From Bacteroidota bacterium (GTDB lineage: Bacteria > Bacteroidota > Bacteroidia > Flavobacteriales > Schleiferiaceae), in assembly GCA_003385605.1 (NCBI GenBank), contig QQUU01000003.1, positions 1 through 50,064 of the forward strand: DNA of 50,064 nt, read 5' to 3'. Under the pieces are notes generated by a model, which ran no database searches, was not told where the DNA came from, and saw only the letters and a program-made list of their open reading frames with translations. This document shows positions 43,266 through 50,064 of this stretch, one piece after another. Position numbers and translations under genes: made by a program. Position 1 is the stretch's first letter, and every line of letters begins with the position of its first letter.

Positions 43266-44705
43266 TTACTGTTTCTTGTAATCTCGGAAAAATTCTTGGT
43301 TTTCTGCTGTTCTGAGACCGTCAAAAACGAAGCCGGATTTCGAAGGAAGAATTGGACCCTCTAAACGCTCATTGTGCCAGTTCTCATACGTAGTGAAATC
43401 TACAGCTGTACGGTTCTCCAGACTACCAAATAGATCTAGTCCGGCAACTTTTGACCATCCAGGTTGCACGTGACCTTGGAAGACCTTCGCCTTGCTTCCT
43501 GAACCGTAGCCCATGAAACCGATACACGCGCCTTCGATGTTCTCGCCTTTATCGGCAGCATCACACAGCGTACTGAGCAATCCCATAAAGATGGAAGCCG
43601 TATACATATTACCAATGAGGCTCGACGCACGTTCGGCAGGGGCCAAGGCTTTAGCTACATAAGCGCGGTAATAATCGCTCTTACTAAATGCTTTTACCCA
43701 AGCTTTCGCCTCGTCTTTATCTGCTGGTTTGTCGCCGCCCATAGCAGCAACTACTTCTTCCCATTTTCCGTTAGCGTTCATCCAATTCAGGTAGAAATTC
43801 ACCAACATACGGCGCCCTTGGAAGGCATAAGGCAAGTGCATCACTACGCGGTCCCAATCCAAGGCAGGATTCAAATCCACCTTGCTTTCAAAGTGAGCGA
43901 GTGCCTCTTGGATTCGACCAACATAAGCGCCGTTGCTGTATTGACCGTCAAAAACCGGCTCTTCAACATAACTGCGGATCATGCTGTTTCCGCCCCAGAA
44001 ACCTTCGGCCTCTAAGAGTTTAGCTGCTGCCTCCTCTTCACTCAATTCAACCCCTAACAATGAGGCTGCCTGAACGAGAACAGAAGCTTTTGTGTGTGTT
44101 CTGCGCGGTTTGAAGAAATCACGCTCTCCTTTAGTGGCTACGCCAATCTCAGAATCCAACGCAACAATGGCTGGATCTACACTGACGAGCAATGCCACGG
44201 CACCGGCACCTTGGGTGTATTCTCCTGTTGAGCCTAGGTCATATTTGGCCAAATCGGCCGCGATGATAATGGCTTTCTTATCTGGGTTTTGCTGCACATA
44301 TAGGCATGCATTCTCTAACGCATCTACTGCACCGATACACGCGAAGGTCATATCGACGGCATCTACGTTCTTTAAACAACGCTCACCATGCTCGGCAGCT
44401 AATTCTTTCTCTACTAAATCTAAAATGTACGTCGCAGTAGGTTTAGCACTATCCAATGCACTTTCTGTACCGAGGTACATTCTGCCCACTGTGGCTGGAT
44501 CTAGAGATTCTCTTTGGAACATGTCGAGAACGGCATTCGCTCCCATGGAGGCAGCATCTTCGTCGACATCCGGGAAGGACATAGAGGTGAGACCCAAGCC
44601 CTTGTTCAGCTTGGCGTATTCAATGTTTCTTGCATTCGCAAGTGCTTCGATGGGGAGGTAGTGGCTAGGTACGTAGTATGAAATGGCGTCAATTCCAATT
44701 TTCAT
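43266..44705 (-). CDS. mvaS: Hydroxymethylglutaryl-CoA synthase
   Basis: 479 residues, a thiolase-fold enzyme that condenses acetyl-CoA with acetoacetyl-CoA to HMG-CoA, the entry to the mevalonate pathway for isoprenoids. The catalytic cysteine is C123 in DMTFACIGAVDAL; the general acid-base glutamate is E81 in LGTESALDSAKP. An active-site histidine is likely in DRVVMHLPYAFQGRRM near 285. The gene is somewhat longer than the roughly 390-residue firmicute enzymes and nearer to eukaryote-like lengths. It would supply precursors for carotenoids and retinal, used by the rhodopsin system at 21.8-24.8 kb. Its start codon lies 24 bases after a terminator. Confidence 0.93.
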   Translation of the reverse strand: MKIGIDAISYYVPSHYLPIEALANARNIEYAKLNKGLGLTSMSFPDVDEDAASMGANAVLDMFQRESLDPATVGRMYLGTESALDSAKPTATYILDLVEKELAAEHGERCLKNVDAVDMTFACIGAVDALENACLYVQQNPDKKAIIIAADLAKYDLGSTGEYTQGAGAVALLVSVDPAIVALDSEIGVATKGERDFFKPRRTHTKASVLVQAASLLGVELSEEEAAAKLLEAEGFWGGNSMIRSYVEEPVFDGQYSNGAYVGRIQEALAHFESKVDLNPALDWDRVVMHLPYAFQGRRMLVNFYLNWMNANGKWEEVVAAMGGDKPADKDEAKAWVKAFSKSDYYRAYVAKALAPAERASSLIGNMYTASIFMGLLSTLCDAADKGENIEGACIGFMGYGSGSKAKVFQGHVQPGWSKVAGLDLFGSLENRTAVDFTTYENWHNERLEGPILPSKSGFVFDGLRTAENQEFFRDYKKQ

Positions 44706-44729
44706 TTGGCGGATATTTTTCTAATTCAC

Positions 44730-44760
44730 AAAAAATCGCTCGATTCTTTGAATAACGAGC
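44730..44760 (-). terminator. Intrinsic terminator of the suf operon
   Basis: Stem GCTCG...CGAGC (44738-44760) with an inner ATTC/GAAT stem and loop, followed on the minus strand by GATTTTTTG. It lies about 78 bases after the sufT stop and only 24 bases before the mvaS start codon. Confidence 0.75.
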
Positions 44761-44837
44761 AACAAAGTAACGTCATCCTTAACGGATTAAACGTTAGATG
44801 GTTCTCGTTTTGGGAAAATTTTAGAGAATTAGGACAA

Positions 44838-45170
44838 TTAAAGCATACCGAGCTCGAGTTTTGCCTCTTCGCTCATCATACTCTTGTCCCACGGCGGGTC
44901 GAAAGTGATTTCTACTTCAACGTCGTTCACGCTGTCCAAAGCTCTAGACTTCTCCTTCACTTCTTGCGGTAAGCTTTCTGCTACGGGACAATTCGGGGAG
45001 GTCAACGTCATCAAAATATGTACATCGCGCTCTGTACTGACCTTCACATCGTAAATCAACCCTAACTGGTATATGTCTACTGGAATTTCAGGATCAAAGA
45101 TGGTACAAAGAACTCCTACGACCTCTTCTCCAATCTTTTGCATCTCGCTGTGCGTCAACTCTTCACTCAT
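44838..45170 (-). CDS. sufT: SUF system MIP18/DUF59 protein (SufT-like)
   Basis: 110 residues, a single MIP18/DUF59 domain: VLCTIFDPEIPVDIYQLGLI near 19, LTSPNCPVAESLPQEV near 56 and VEITFDPPWDKSMMSEEAKL near 85. Members help move or insert iron-sulfur clusters. It is the last gene of the suf operon, 12 bases after sufE. The PaaD-like protein at 944-1504 has the same domain plus a cysteine-rich tail. Confidence 0.88.
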   Translation of the reverse strand: MSEELTHSEMQKIGEEVVGVLCTIFDPEIPVDIYQLGLIYDVKVSTERDVHILMTLTSPNCPVAESLPQEVKEKSRALDSVNDVEVEITFDPPWDKSMMSEEAKLELGML

Positions 45171-45182
45171 GGCACTTCTGTA

Positions 45183-45599
45183 TTACCCGGCAAAAGCCAA
45201 GGCGTAAAATTTCATTTGTTTGATCATGCTCATCAGACCGTTTGCTCTTGTCGGGCTGAGATGGTCTTTCAATCCAATCTCTTCCAAGAACCCAAGGTCA
45301 GCAGCAGCTACTTCTTTTGCAGGTTGATTATCAAAAACATCAATCAACATCGCTACAATACCCTTGGCAATGATGGCATCTGCATCCGCTTGAAACCTCA
45401 CATTTTCACCGTTCTTCTCAGCGTGAAGCCAAACCTTGCTTTGGCAGCCTTGCACTAAAAGATCATCGTTCTTCTTTTCTTCCGGTAAGGCGTCCAGACT
45501 CTTCCCCATCTCAATGATGTGGTTGTATTTGTCCATCCACTCGTCGAAGAATTCAAATTCCTCGACCAATACTTCTTGTCTTTCTTTAATCGTTGCCAT
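45183..45599 (-). CDS. sufE: SufE sulfur-transfer protein
   Basis: 138 residues. The sulfur-accepting cysteine is C52 in DLLVQGCQSKVWLHAE. It takes persulfide sulfur from SufS and passes it to the SufBCD scaffold, enhancing desulfurase activity. Its start overlaps the sufS stop by one base, indicating coupled translation. Confidence 0.94.
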   Translation of the reverse strand: MATIKERQEVLVEEFEFFDEWMDKYNHIIEMGKSLDALPEEKKNDDLLVQGCQSKVWLHAEKNGENVRFQADADAIIAKGIVAMLIDVFDNQPAKEVAAADLGFLEEIGLKDHLSPTRANGLMSMIKQMKFYALAFAG

Positions 45600-46816
45600 T
45601 AGCGGAGCATCGTTACGGCCTTCTCAAGGGCAGCCTTGAACAGGTCAATTTCTTCTTTGGTATTGTACATTGCAAAACTAGCTCTTGCCGTTCCGTCAAT
45701 ACAAAAGGCGTCCATGATGGGTTGAGTACAGTGCTGTCCGGTACGCACCGCTACTCCTTGTTGATCGAGCAACACACCCAAATCATAGGGATGCGTCCCA
45801 TCGACGACAAAGCTCAGCACACTGGCCTTATTCTTAGCGTCTCCAATAACCCGGAACCCTTCAATCTCTGAACACTCCTGCGTCGCGTATTCTAACAGCT
45901 CTTTCTCGTGGGCTGCGATTGCTTCAATCCCAACTTCGTTGATGTATTTCAGCGCAGCCCCAAAGCCTATAATTCCTTCGATATGAGGTGTGCCTGCTTC
46001 AAATTTATGTGGGAGTCCAGCATAGGTGCTCTCTTCTAAAGTCACTGTGGCTATCATTTCACCACCGCCTTGATAAGGAGGAAGGGCCTCTAGTCTTTCA
46101 CGTTTGCCGTAAAGTACCCCCAGGCCTGTAGGCCCGTACATTTTATGACTGCTCAGTGTAAAGAAGTCAACGTTCCAAGCGCGTACATCTACTTTGGCGT
46201 GCGGTCCACTTTGAGCGCCATCCACTAAGGTCCAAGCGCCTACTTTCTGGGCGCGCTCCAAAATAGCATCCACGGGATTAATAGTCCCAAGTGCGTTAGA
46301 GATGTGATTGAAGGCAACCATCGCGGTATGCTCGTCAATGATCTCTTCAATACCGTCCAAAACAACCTCACCGTGTTCGTTCATCGGCAAGTGACGAAGC
46401 TCTGCACCCGTGCGCTGACACAGCATTTGCCAAGGCACAATATTGCTGTGGTGCTCAACGGCAGTGATCACAATATTTTGTCCCTTCTTCACAAGGGCTC
46501 CCATCCCAAAGGCGATGGTGTTGATGCTGTCGGTAATACCTCGTGTAAAGATGATTTCAGCTGTTTCCGCTGCATTAATGTGTGCACGTACATCTTCACG
46601 AACGGCCTCCATGGCATCGGTAGCGCGCTGGCTCAAAGTGTGTACACCGCGGTGTACATTGGCATTGTAGTTTAGATAATAATCTGAAATAGCGTCAATG
46701 ACAGCGATGGGCTTCTGCGCGGTGGCAGCATTGTCCAAATACACCAATGGCCTTCCGTGAATCTTTTGATTCAGGATAGGAAATTGCTGGCGTATGGCTT
46801 GGACATCATAGCTCAT
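45599..46816 (-). CDS. sufS: SufS cysteine desulfurase (class II)
   Basis: 405 residues, PLP-dependent. It removes sulfur from cysteine for iron-sulfur cluster assembly. PLP lysine K225 is in FTLSSHKMYGPTGLG and the catalytic cysteine C363 in VAVRTGQHCTQPIMDAF. The N-terminus YLDNAATAQKP and HHSNIVPWQ near 122 are typical. Its start overlaps the sufD stop by one base. Confidence 0.96.
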   Translation of the reverse strand: MSYDVQAIRQQFPILNQKIHGRPLVYLDNAATAQKPIAVIDAISDYYLNYNANVHRGVHTLSQRATDAMEAVREDVRAHINAAETAEIIFTRGITDSINTIAFGMGALVKKGQNIVITAVEHHSNIVPWQMLCQRTGAELRHLPMNEHGEVVLDGIEEIIDEHTAMVAFNHISNALGTINPVDAILERAQKVGAWTLVDGAQSGPHAKVDVRAWNVDFFTLSSHKMYGPTGLGVLYGKRERLEALPPYQGGGEMIATVTLEESTYAGLPHKFEAGTPHIEGIIGFGAALKYINEVGIEAIAAHEKELLEYATQECSEIEGFRVIGDAKNKASVLSFVVDGTHPYDLGVLLDQQGVAVRTGQHCTQPIMDAFCIDGTARASFAMYNTKEEIDLFKAALEKAVTMLR

Positions 46817-48135
46817 TACAGTGCAAACTCTAGGTTGATACCGAGCTTTTCAGCGATTACGCCGTTCAGACGCTTTTGCAGCTGTGGGATCTTAATATAT
46901 TCGAGTGCGTCTGAGGCGAATGCATAGGTCATCAGACCTTGTGCTTCACGCTTTGGAATACCACGAGAACGCAGGTAGAACAATGCATTTTTGTCCAATT
47001 GTCCTACGGTACATCCGTGTGAACAACGCACATCGTCTGCAAAAATCTCCAACTGAGGTTTCGTATCCACCTTCGCTTTATCGCTCAATAGAATATTGTC
47101 GTTCTGTTGGAAGGCATTGGTCTTCTGTGCCTTTTGGCGCACCAAAACTTTTCCATTAAAGACACCGTGACTCTTGCCGAGGTAGATGCCCTTGTACAAC
47201 TCACGGCTGTAGCAATTGGGCTCTTGGTGATCTACCAAGGTGTGGTGATCTACGGTTTGGCCGTCACCGATAATGGTGATGCCGTCCATGTGACTTTCAG
47301 CGTGTTCGCCGCCAGAGTAGAAGTGCAGGTTATTGCGGACCAATTTTCCACCGAAACTGTAGGTGCCTACATGCACGTTAGAACCGGTTGCTTGCTTCAC
47401 GTGGGTGTTGTCCACCAAGGAAGCCTTGTCGCTGTCGTTCTGTACTTTATAGTAGCTAACGCGAGCATCGCGAGCAGCAAATACTTCACTTACAAAATTT
47501 GTAAAGCTTTCAGCATCGCCAAGATTCTGGTGACGCTCCAATATTTGTACCTCTGCGTTTTGCTCGACAATAATGAGGTTGCGGTTCTGCGAGAATGAAG
47601 TGCCGTTCTCATCCGTGGTGATGTAGAGTATCTCGATCGGCTTGTCTACCGTTTGATTCGCTTTTACACGGATATACGCACCGTCATCGGCAAATGCCGT
47701 GTTGAGGTCTACAAACGTTTCTCCAGCTGGAGCAGCTTTGCCCAAGTATTCGGCAAGAACATCCGGGTATTTGTTCAACGCGGCAGCAAAGGTGCAAATG
47801 TCATAGCTCTGGTGTGTCGATTCGCTCAACCAAGAGCTGTACTTACCGTTGATGAATACCAGTTTATAGGTATCCAGATCGCTGAGTAGGTACTGTTTGA
47901 TATCTCCAAACGATACAGCACTCTCGCTCTTGAGCATGATCTTGTAGTCGTGCTTAAGTACGGGCTTGAGGTTGGTGTATTTCCACTCTTCGTCACGCGT
48001 GGTTGGGAATCCGGAAGCTTCAAAACGGTCCAACGCTTCTTTGCGCATGTTGACCACGCCCAAATTCTTGGCCCCGTTTAAGCCCGCTTCGGCAACGACG
48101 AATGAAGAGAGTAAATCCTGTGCTAAATCTGTCAT
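46816..48135 (-). CDS. sufD: SufD scaffold subunit
   Basis: 439 residues with the SufBD beta-helix core. Typical segments include EEWKYTNLKPVLKHDYKIM near 43, DHHTLVDHQEPNCYSRELYK near 295 and ADDVRCSHGCTVGQLDKNAL near 370, then YLRSRGIPKREAQGLMTYAF. With SufB and SufC it forms the scaffold on which clusters are built. It overlaps sufC by four bases. Confidence 0.95.
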   Translation of the reverse strand: MTDLAQDLLSSFVVAEAGLNGAKNLGVVNMRKEALDRFEASGFPTTRDEEWKYTNLKPVLKHDYKIMLKSESAVSFGDIKQYLLSDLDTYKLVFINGKYSSWLSESTHQSYDICTFAAALNKYPDVLAEYLGKAAPAGETFVDLNTAFADDGAYIRVKANQTVDKPIEILYITTDENGTSFSQNRNLIIVEQNAEVQILERHQNLGDAESFTNFVSEVFAARDARVSYYKVQNDSDKASLVDNTHVKQATGSNVHVGTYSFGGKLVRNNLHFYSGGEHAESHMDGITIIGDGQTVDHHTLVDHQEPNCYSRELYKGIYLGKSHGVFNGKVLVRQKAQKTNAFQQNDNILLSDKAKVDTKPQLEIFADDVRCSHGCTVGQLDKNALFYLRSRGIPKREAQGLMTYAFASDALEYIKIPQLQKRLNGVIAEKLGINLEFAL

Positions 48136-48881
48136 GCGTTTTCTGCCTTGATCCAGTCGTATCCTTTTGCTTCTAGTTCGAGGGCCAAATTCTTGTCGCC
48201 GCTCTTCACAATCTTACCGTTGTACAACACGTGCACAAAATCTGGCTCGATGTAATCTAACAGACGCTGGTAGTGGGTAATAACGACCACTGCATTGTCT
48301 TCACTACGCAGTTTATTGACACCATTTGCTACAATGCGAAGGGCATCAATGTCCAAACCAGAATCGGTCTCATCAAGGATGGCCAATTTTGGCTCCAACA
48401 TCGCCATCTGGAAAATCTCATTGCGCTTTTTCTCACCACCGGAGAATCCTTCGTTTAAGCTGCGGCTGAGGTAGCTCTTGTCCATCTCTAGAAGTGCAGT
48501 CTTCTCGCGCATCTTCGCCAACATCTCTCTGGCCTCCATCGGCTCCTCACCGCGGCCCTTGCGGCTCTCATTGATGGCTGTTTTGATGAAGTTGCTCACC
48601 GTGACACCTGGAATTTCAACGGGGTACTGGAAGCTTAGGAAGATTCCTTTGTGTGCACGCTCTTCCGGGTCGAGGTCCAACAGGTCTTCGCCTTCAAAGT
48701 CGATAGCACCACCAGTTACTTCATAATCCTCACGACCAGCGATGACGCTACTCAAGGTACTTTTACCCGAACCGTTTGGTCCCATGATGGCGTGAACTTC
48801 ACCCGGACCTATTTCTAAATTAATGCCGCGGAGAATTTCCTTTTCCTCAACGCGTGCTTGTAAATCTTTGATTTTAATCAT
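48132..48881 (-). CDS. sufC: SufC ATPase
   Basis: 249 residues, a soluble ABC-type ATPase of the SufBCD complex. Walker A is GPNGSGKST near 34-42, the ABC signature LNEGFSGGEKKRNEI near 145, and Walker B PKLAILDETDSGLDIDAL near 165. It drives conformational change in SufB-SufD during cluster assembly. It begins three bases after sufB ends. Confidence 0.96.
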   Translation of the reverse strand: MIKIKDLQARVEEKEILRGINLEIGPGEVHAIMGPNGSGKSTLSSVIAGREDYEVTGGAIDFEGEDLLDLDPEERAHKGIFLSFQYPVEIPGVTVSNFIKTAINESRKGRGEEPMEAREMLAKMREKTALLEMDKSYLSRSLNEGFSGGEKKRNEIFQMAMLEPKLAILDETDSGLDIDALRIVANGVNKLRSEDNAVVVITHYQRLLDYIEPDFVHVLYNGKIVKSGDKNLALELEAKGYDWIKAENA

Positions 48882-48884
48882 GGC

Positions 48885-50064
48885 TTATCCTACTGAGCCT
48901 TCTAGAGAGACTTCCAATAGTTTTTGTGCTTCCACGGCAAACTCCATGGGAAGCTGGTTCAATACTTCTTTACAGTACCCATTTACGATTAGGGCAATAG
49001 CTTCTTCTGTACCAATTCCTCTTTGGTTACAATAGAAAATTTGATCCTCACCAATCTTCGAAGTGGTCGCCTCGTGCTCGATCTGTGCACTTGGGTGTTG
49101 CGCCTCGATGTAGGGGAAGGTATGTGCACCACATTGGTCGCCCATCAGCAGCGAATCACACTGGCTGAAGTTTCGGGCATTTTCAGCACGAGCGCCTACG
49201 CGAACAAGACCTCTGTAGCTGTTGTGGCTCTTACCGGCACTAATTCCTTTAGAGATGATGGTACTCTTGGTGTTTTTGCCCAAGTGAATCATCTTGGTTC
49301 CGGTATCTGCTTGCTGGAACTTGTTGGTTACCGCAACGCTGTAAAACTCACCTACGCTATTGTCTCCTTTGAGGATACACGAAGGATATTTCCAAGTCAC
49401 TGCAGAACCAGTCTCGACTTGCGTCCAGCTGATCTTCGCATTGCGCTCACAGATGCCGCGCTTGGTCACAAAGTTGAAGACCCCACCTTTTCCTTCGGCA
49501 TCGCCCGGGAACCAGTTTTGTACGGTGCTGTATTTTATTTCGGCATCGTCCATAGCAACGAGCTCAACCACTGCAGCGTGCAACTGATTTTCGTCGCGAG
49601 AAGGTGCAGTACAACCCTCGAGGTAACTTACATAAGAACCCTCATCGGCCACGAGAAGTGTACGCTCAAACTGACCGGTGCCTGCTTCATTGATACGGAA
49701 GTAGGTGCTCAATTCCATAGGACAGTGAACGCCCTTAGGAATGTAACAGAACGAACCGTCGGTGAAGACGGCGCTGTTAAGTGCAGCATAGAAATTATCG
49801 CGCTTAGGTACCACAGTTCCTAAATGCTTACGGACCAATTCTGGGTGATCCTGAATGGCCTCACTCATCGAACAGAAGATGATGCCTTTTTCCGCTAAGG
49901 TCTCCTTGAAGGTGGTTGCTACCGAAACAGAATCGACTACAACATCCATTGCCACTCCAGTCAAGCGTTTTTGCTCGTCTAGACTAATGCCGAGCTTCTC
50001 GAAGGTCTTCAAGAGTTCCGGGTCGACCTCGTCCAAACTGTCCAAGGTTTTCTTTTGCTTCGGG
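48885..50064 (-). CDS. sufB: SufB scaffold subunit (N-terminus beyond the window)
   Basis: At least 393 codons are present and the reading frame stays open to the window edge (sequence [20 protein letters not shown] at the edge), so the true start lies outside; SufB is normally about 480 residues. The C-terminal core is complete: [40 protein letters not shown], then [20 protein letters not shown] and [20 protein letters not shown]. It is the main cluster scaffold with SufC and SufD and heads the visible part of the suf operon. Confidence 0.96.
   Translation of the reverse strand, partial: PKQKKTLDSLDEVDPELLKTFEKLGISLDEQKRLTGVAMDVVVDSVSVATTFKETLAEKGIIFCSMSEAIQDHPELVRKHLGTVVPKRDNFYAALNSAVFTDGSFCYIPKGVHCPMELSTYFRINEAGTGQFERTLLVADEGSYVSYLEGCTAPSRDENQLHAAVVELVAMDDAEIKYSTVQNWFPGDAEGKGGVFNFVTKRGICERNAKISWTQVETGSAVTWKYPSCILKGDNSVGEFYSVAVTNKFQQADTGTKMIHLGKNTKSTIISKGISAGKSHNSYRGLVRVGARAENARNFSQCDSLLMGDQCGAHTFPYIEAQHPSAQIEHEATTSKIGEDQIFYCNQRGIGTEEAIALIVNGYCKEVLNQLPMEFAVEAQKLLEVSLEGSVG

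Noticed and set aside
49023-49823. 266-codon open frame on the plus strand opposite sufB
   Set aside because: It is antisense to a strongly conserved sufB. The translation has no recognisable domain, so it looks like a shadow of biased codons.
1-50064. CRISPR arrays, tRNA or rRNA genes, insertion sequences, prophage or defence systems
   Set aside because: No regular spaced repeats, RNA gene signatures, transposase or phage proteins were seen on either strand.

Overview
The window looks like part of the chromosome of an aerobic, probably marine member of the Bacteroidota, most likely a flavobacterial or cryomorphaceae-like lineage; I cannot name the genus. The evidence is a SusC/SusD pair, C-terminal type IX secretion (T9SS) sorting domains, lipoproteins with Bacteroidota-style signal peptides, a flavobacterial DUF2480 protein, a proteorhodopsin with carotenoid/retinal genes, and promoter-like elements close to the Bacteroidota TTG-N19-21-TAnnTTTG pattern. 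Coding density is very high: no gene-free stretch exceeds about 210 bases. I see no rRNA, tRNA, CRISPR array, insertion sequence or prophage.

Layout. 1-5.1 kb (minus): a truncated 2-oxoacid dehydrogenase E1, a lone PaaD-like protein and the membrane protease RseP, then glycine C-acetyltransferase (kbl) and a sugar-isomerase-like lipoprotein. A small S4-domain RNA-binding protein follows on the plus strand. 5.5-19.9 kb (plus): a polysaccharide utilisation locus, probably for laminarin or another beta-1,3-glucan. It encodes SusC, SusD, a PKD lipoprotein, a GH16 laminarinase lipoprotein, a three-module T9SS carbohydrate-binding protein, a membrane-spanning propeller/HTH regulator, a GH5 enzyme with two CBM6-like domains and a small lipoprotein. 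19.9-26 kb: an M61 peptidase, a green-type proteorhodopsin and, divergent from it, one long gene that appears to fuse lycopene beta-cyclase (CrtY) to beta-carotene dioxygenase (Blh), then a membrane metallophosphoesterase. 26-29 kb: DNA polymerase I. 29-35.8 kb: TetR and MarR regulators followed by a complete tripartite RND efflux system (adaptor, pump, TolC-like channel).

35.8-41.2 kb (minus): homogentisate branch of tyrosine catabolism (hmgA-hppD-fahA) and, after a terminator, succinyl-CoA:acetoacetate CoA-transferase (scoA-scoB) with a small lipoprotein. 41.3-42.8 kb (plus): a hydratase/decarboxylase of the MhpD type and an unknown outer-membrane-like protein. 42.8-44.7 kb (minus): HMG-CoA synthase with a DUF2480 protein. 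44.8-50 kb (minus): the SUF iron-sulfur operon sufB-C-D-S-E-T, with the start of sufB beyond the window edge.

How it works together. The polysaccharide locus would bind and cut beta-glucan at the cell surface and import oligosaccharides. Tyrosine breakdown gives fumarate and acetoacetate; the CoA-transferase makes acetoacetyl-CoA, which HMG-CoA synthase can feed into the mevalonate route to isoprenoids. The CrtY-Blh protein would turn lycopene into beta-carotene and then retinal, the chromophore of the neighbouring rhodopsin. The most notable items are the CrtY-Blh fusion, a possible carotenoid-antenna opening in the rhodopsin, a repeated TGTCC-type motif before susC and the GH5 gene, and matched palindromes on both sides of tetR.
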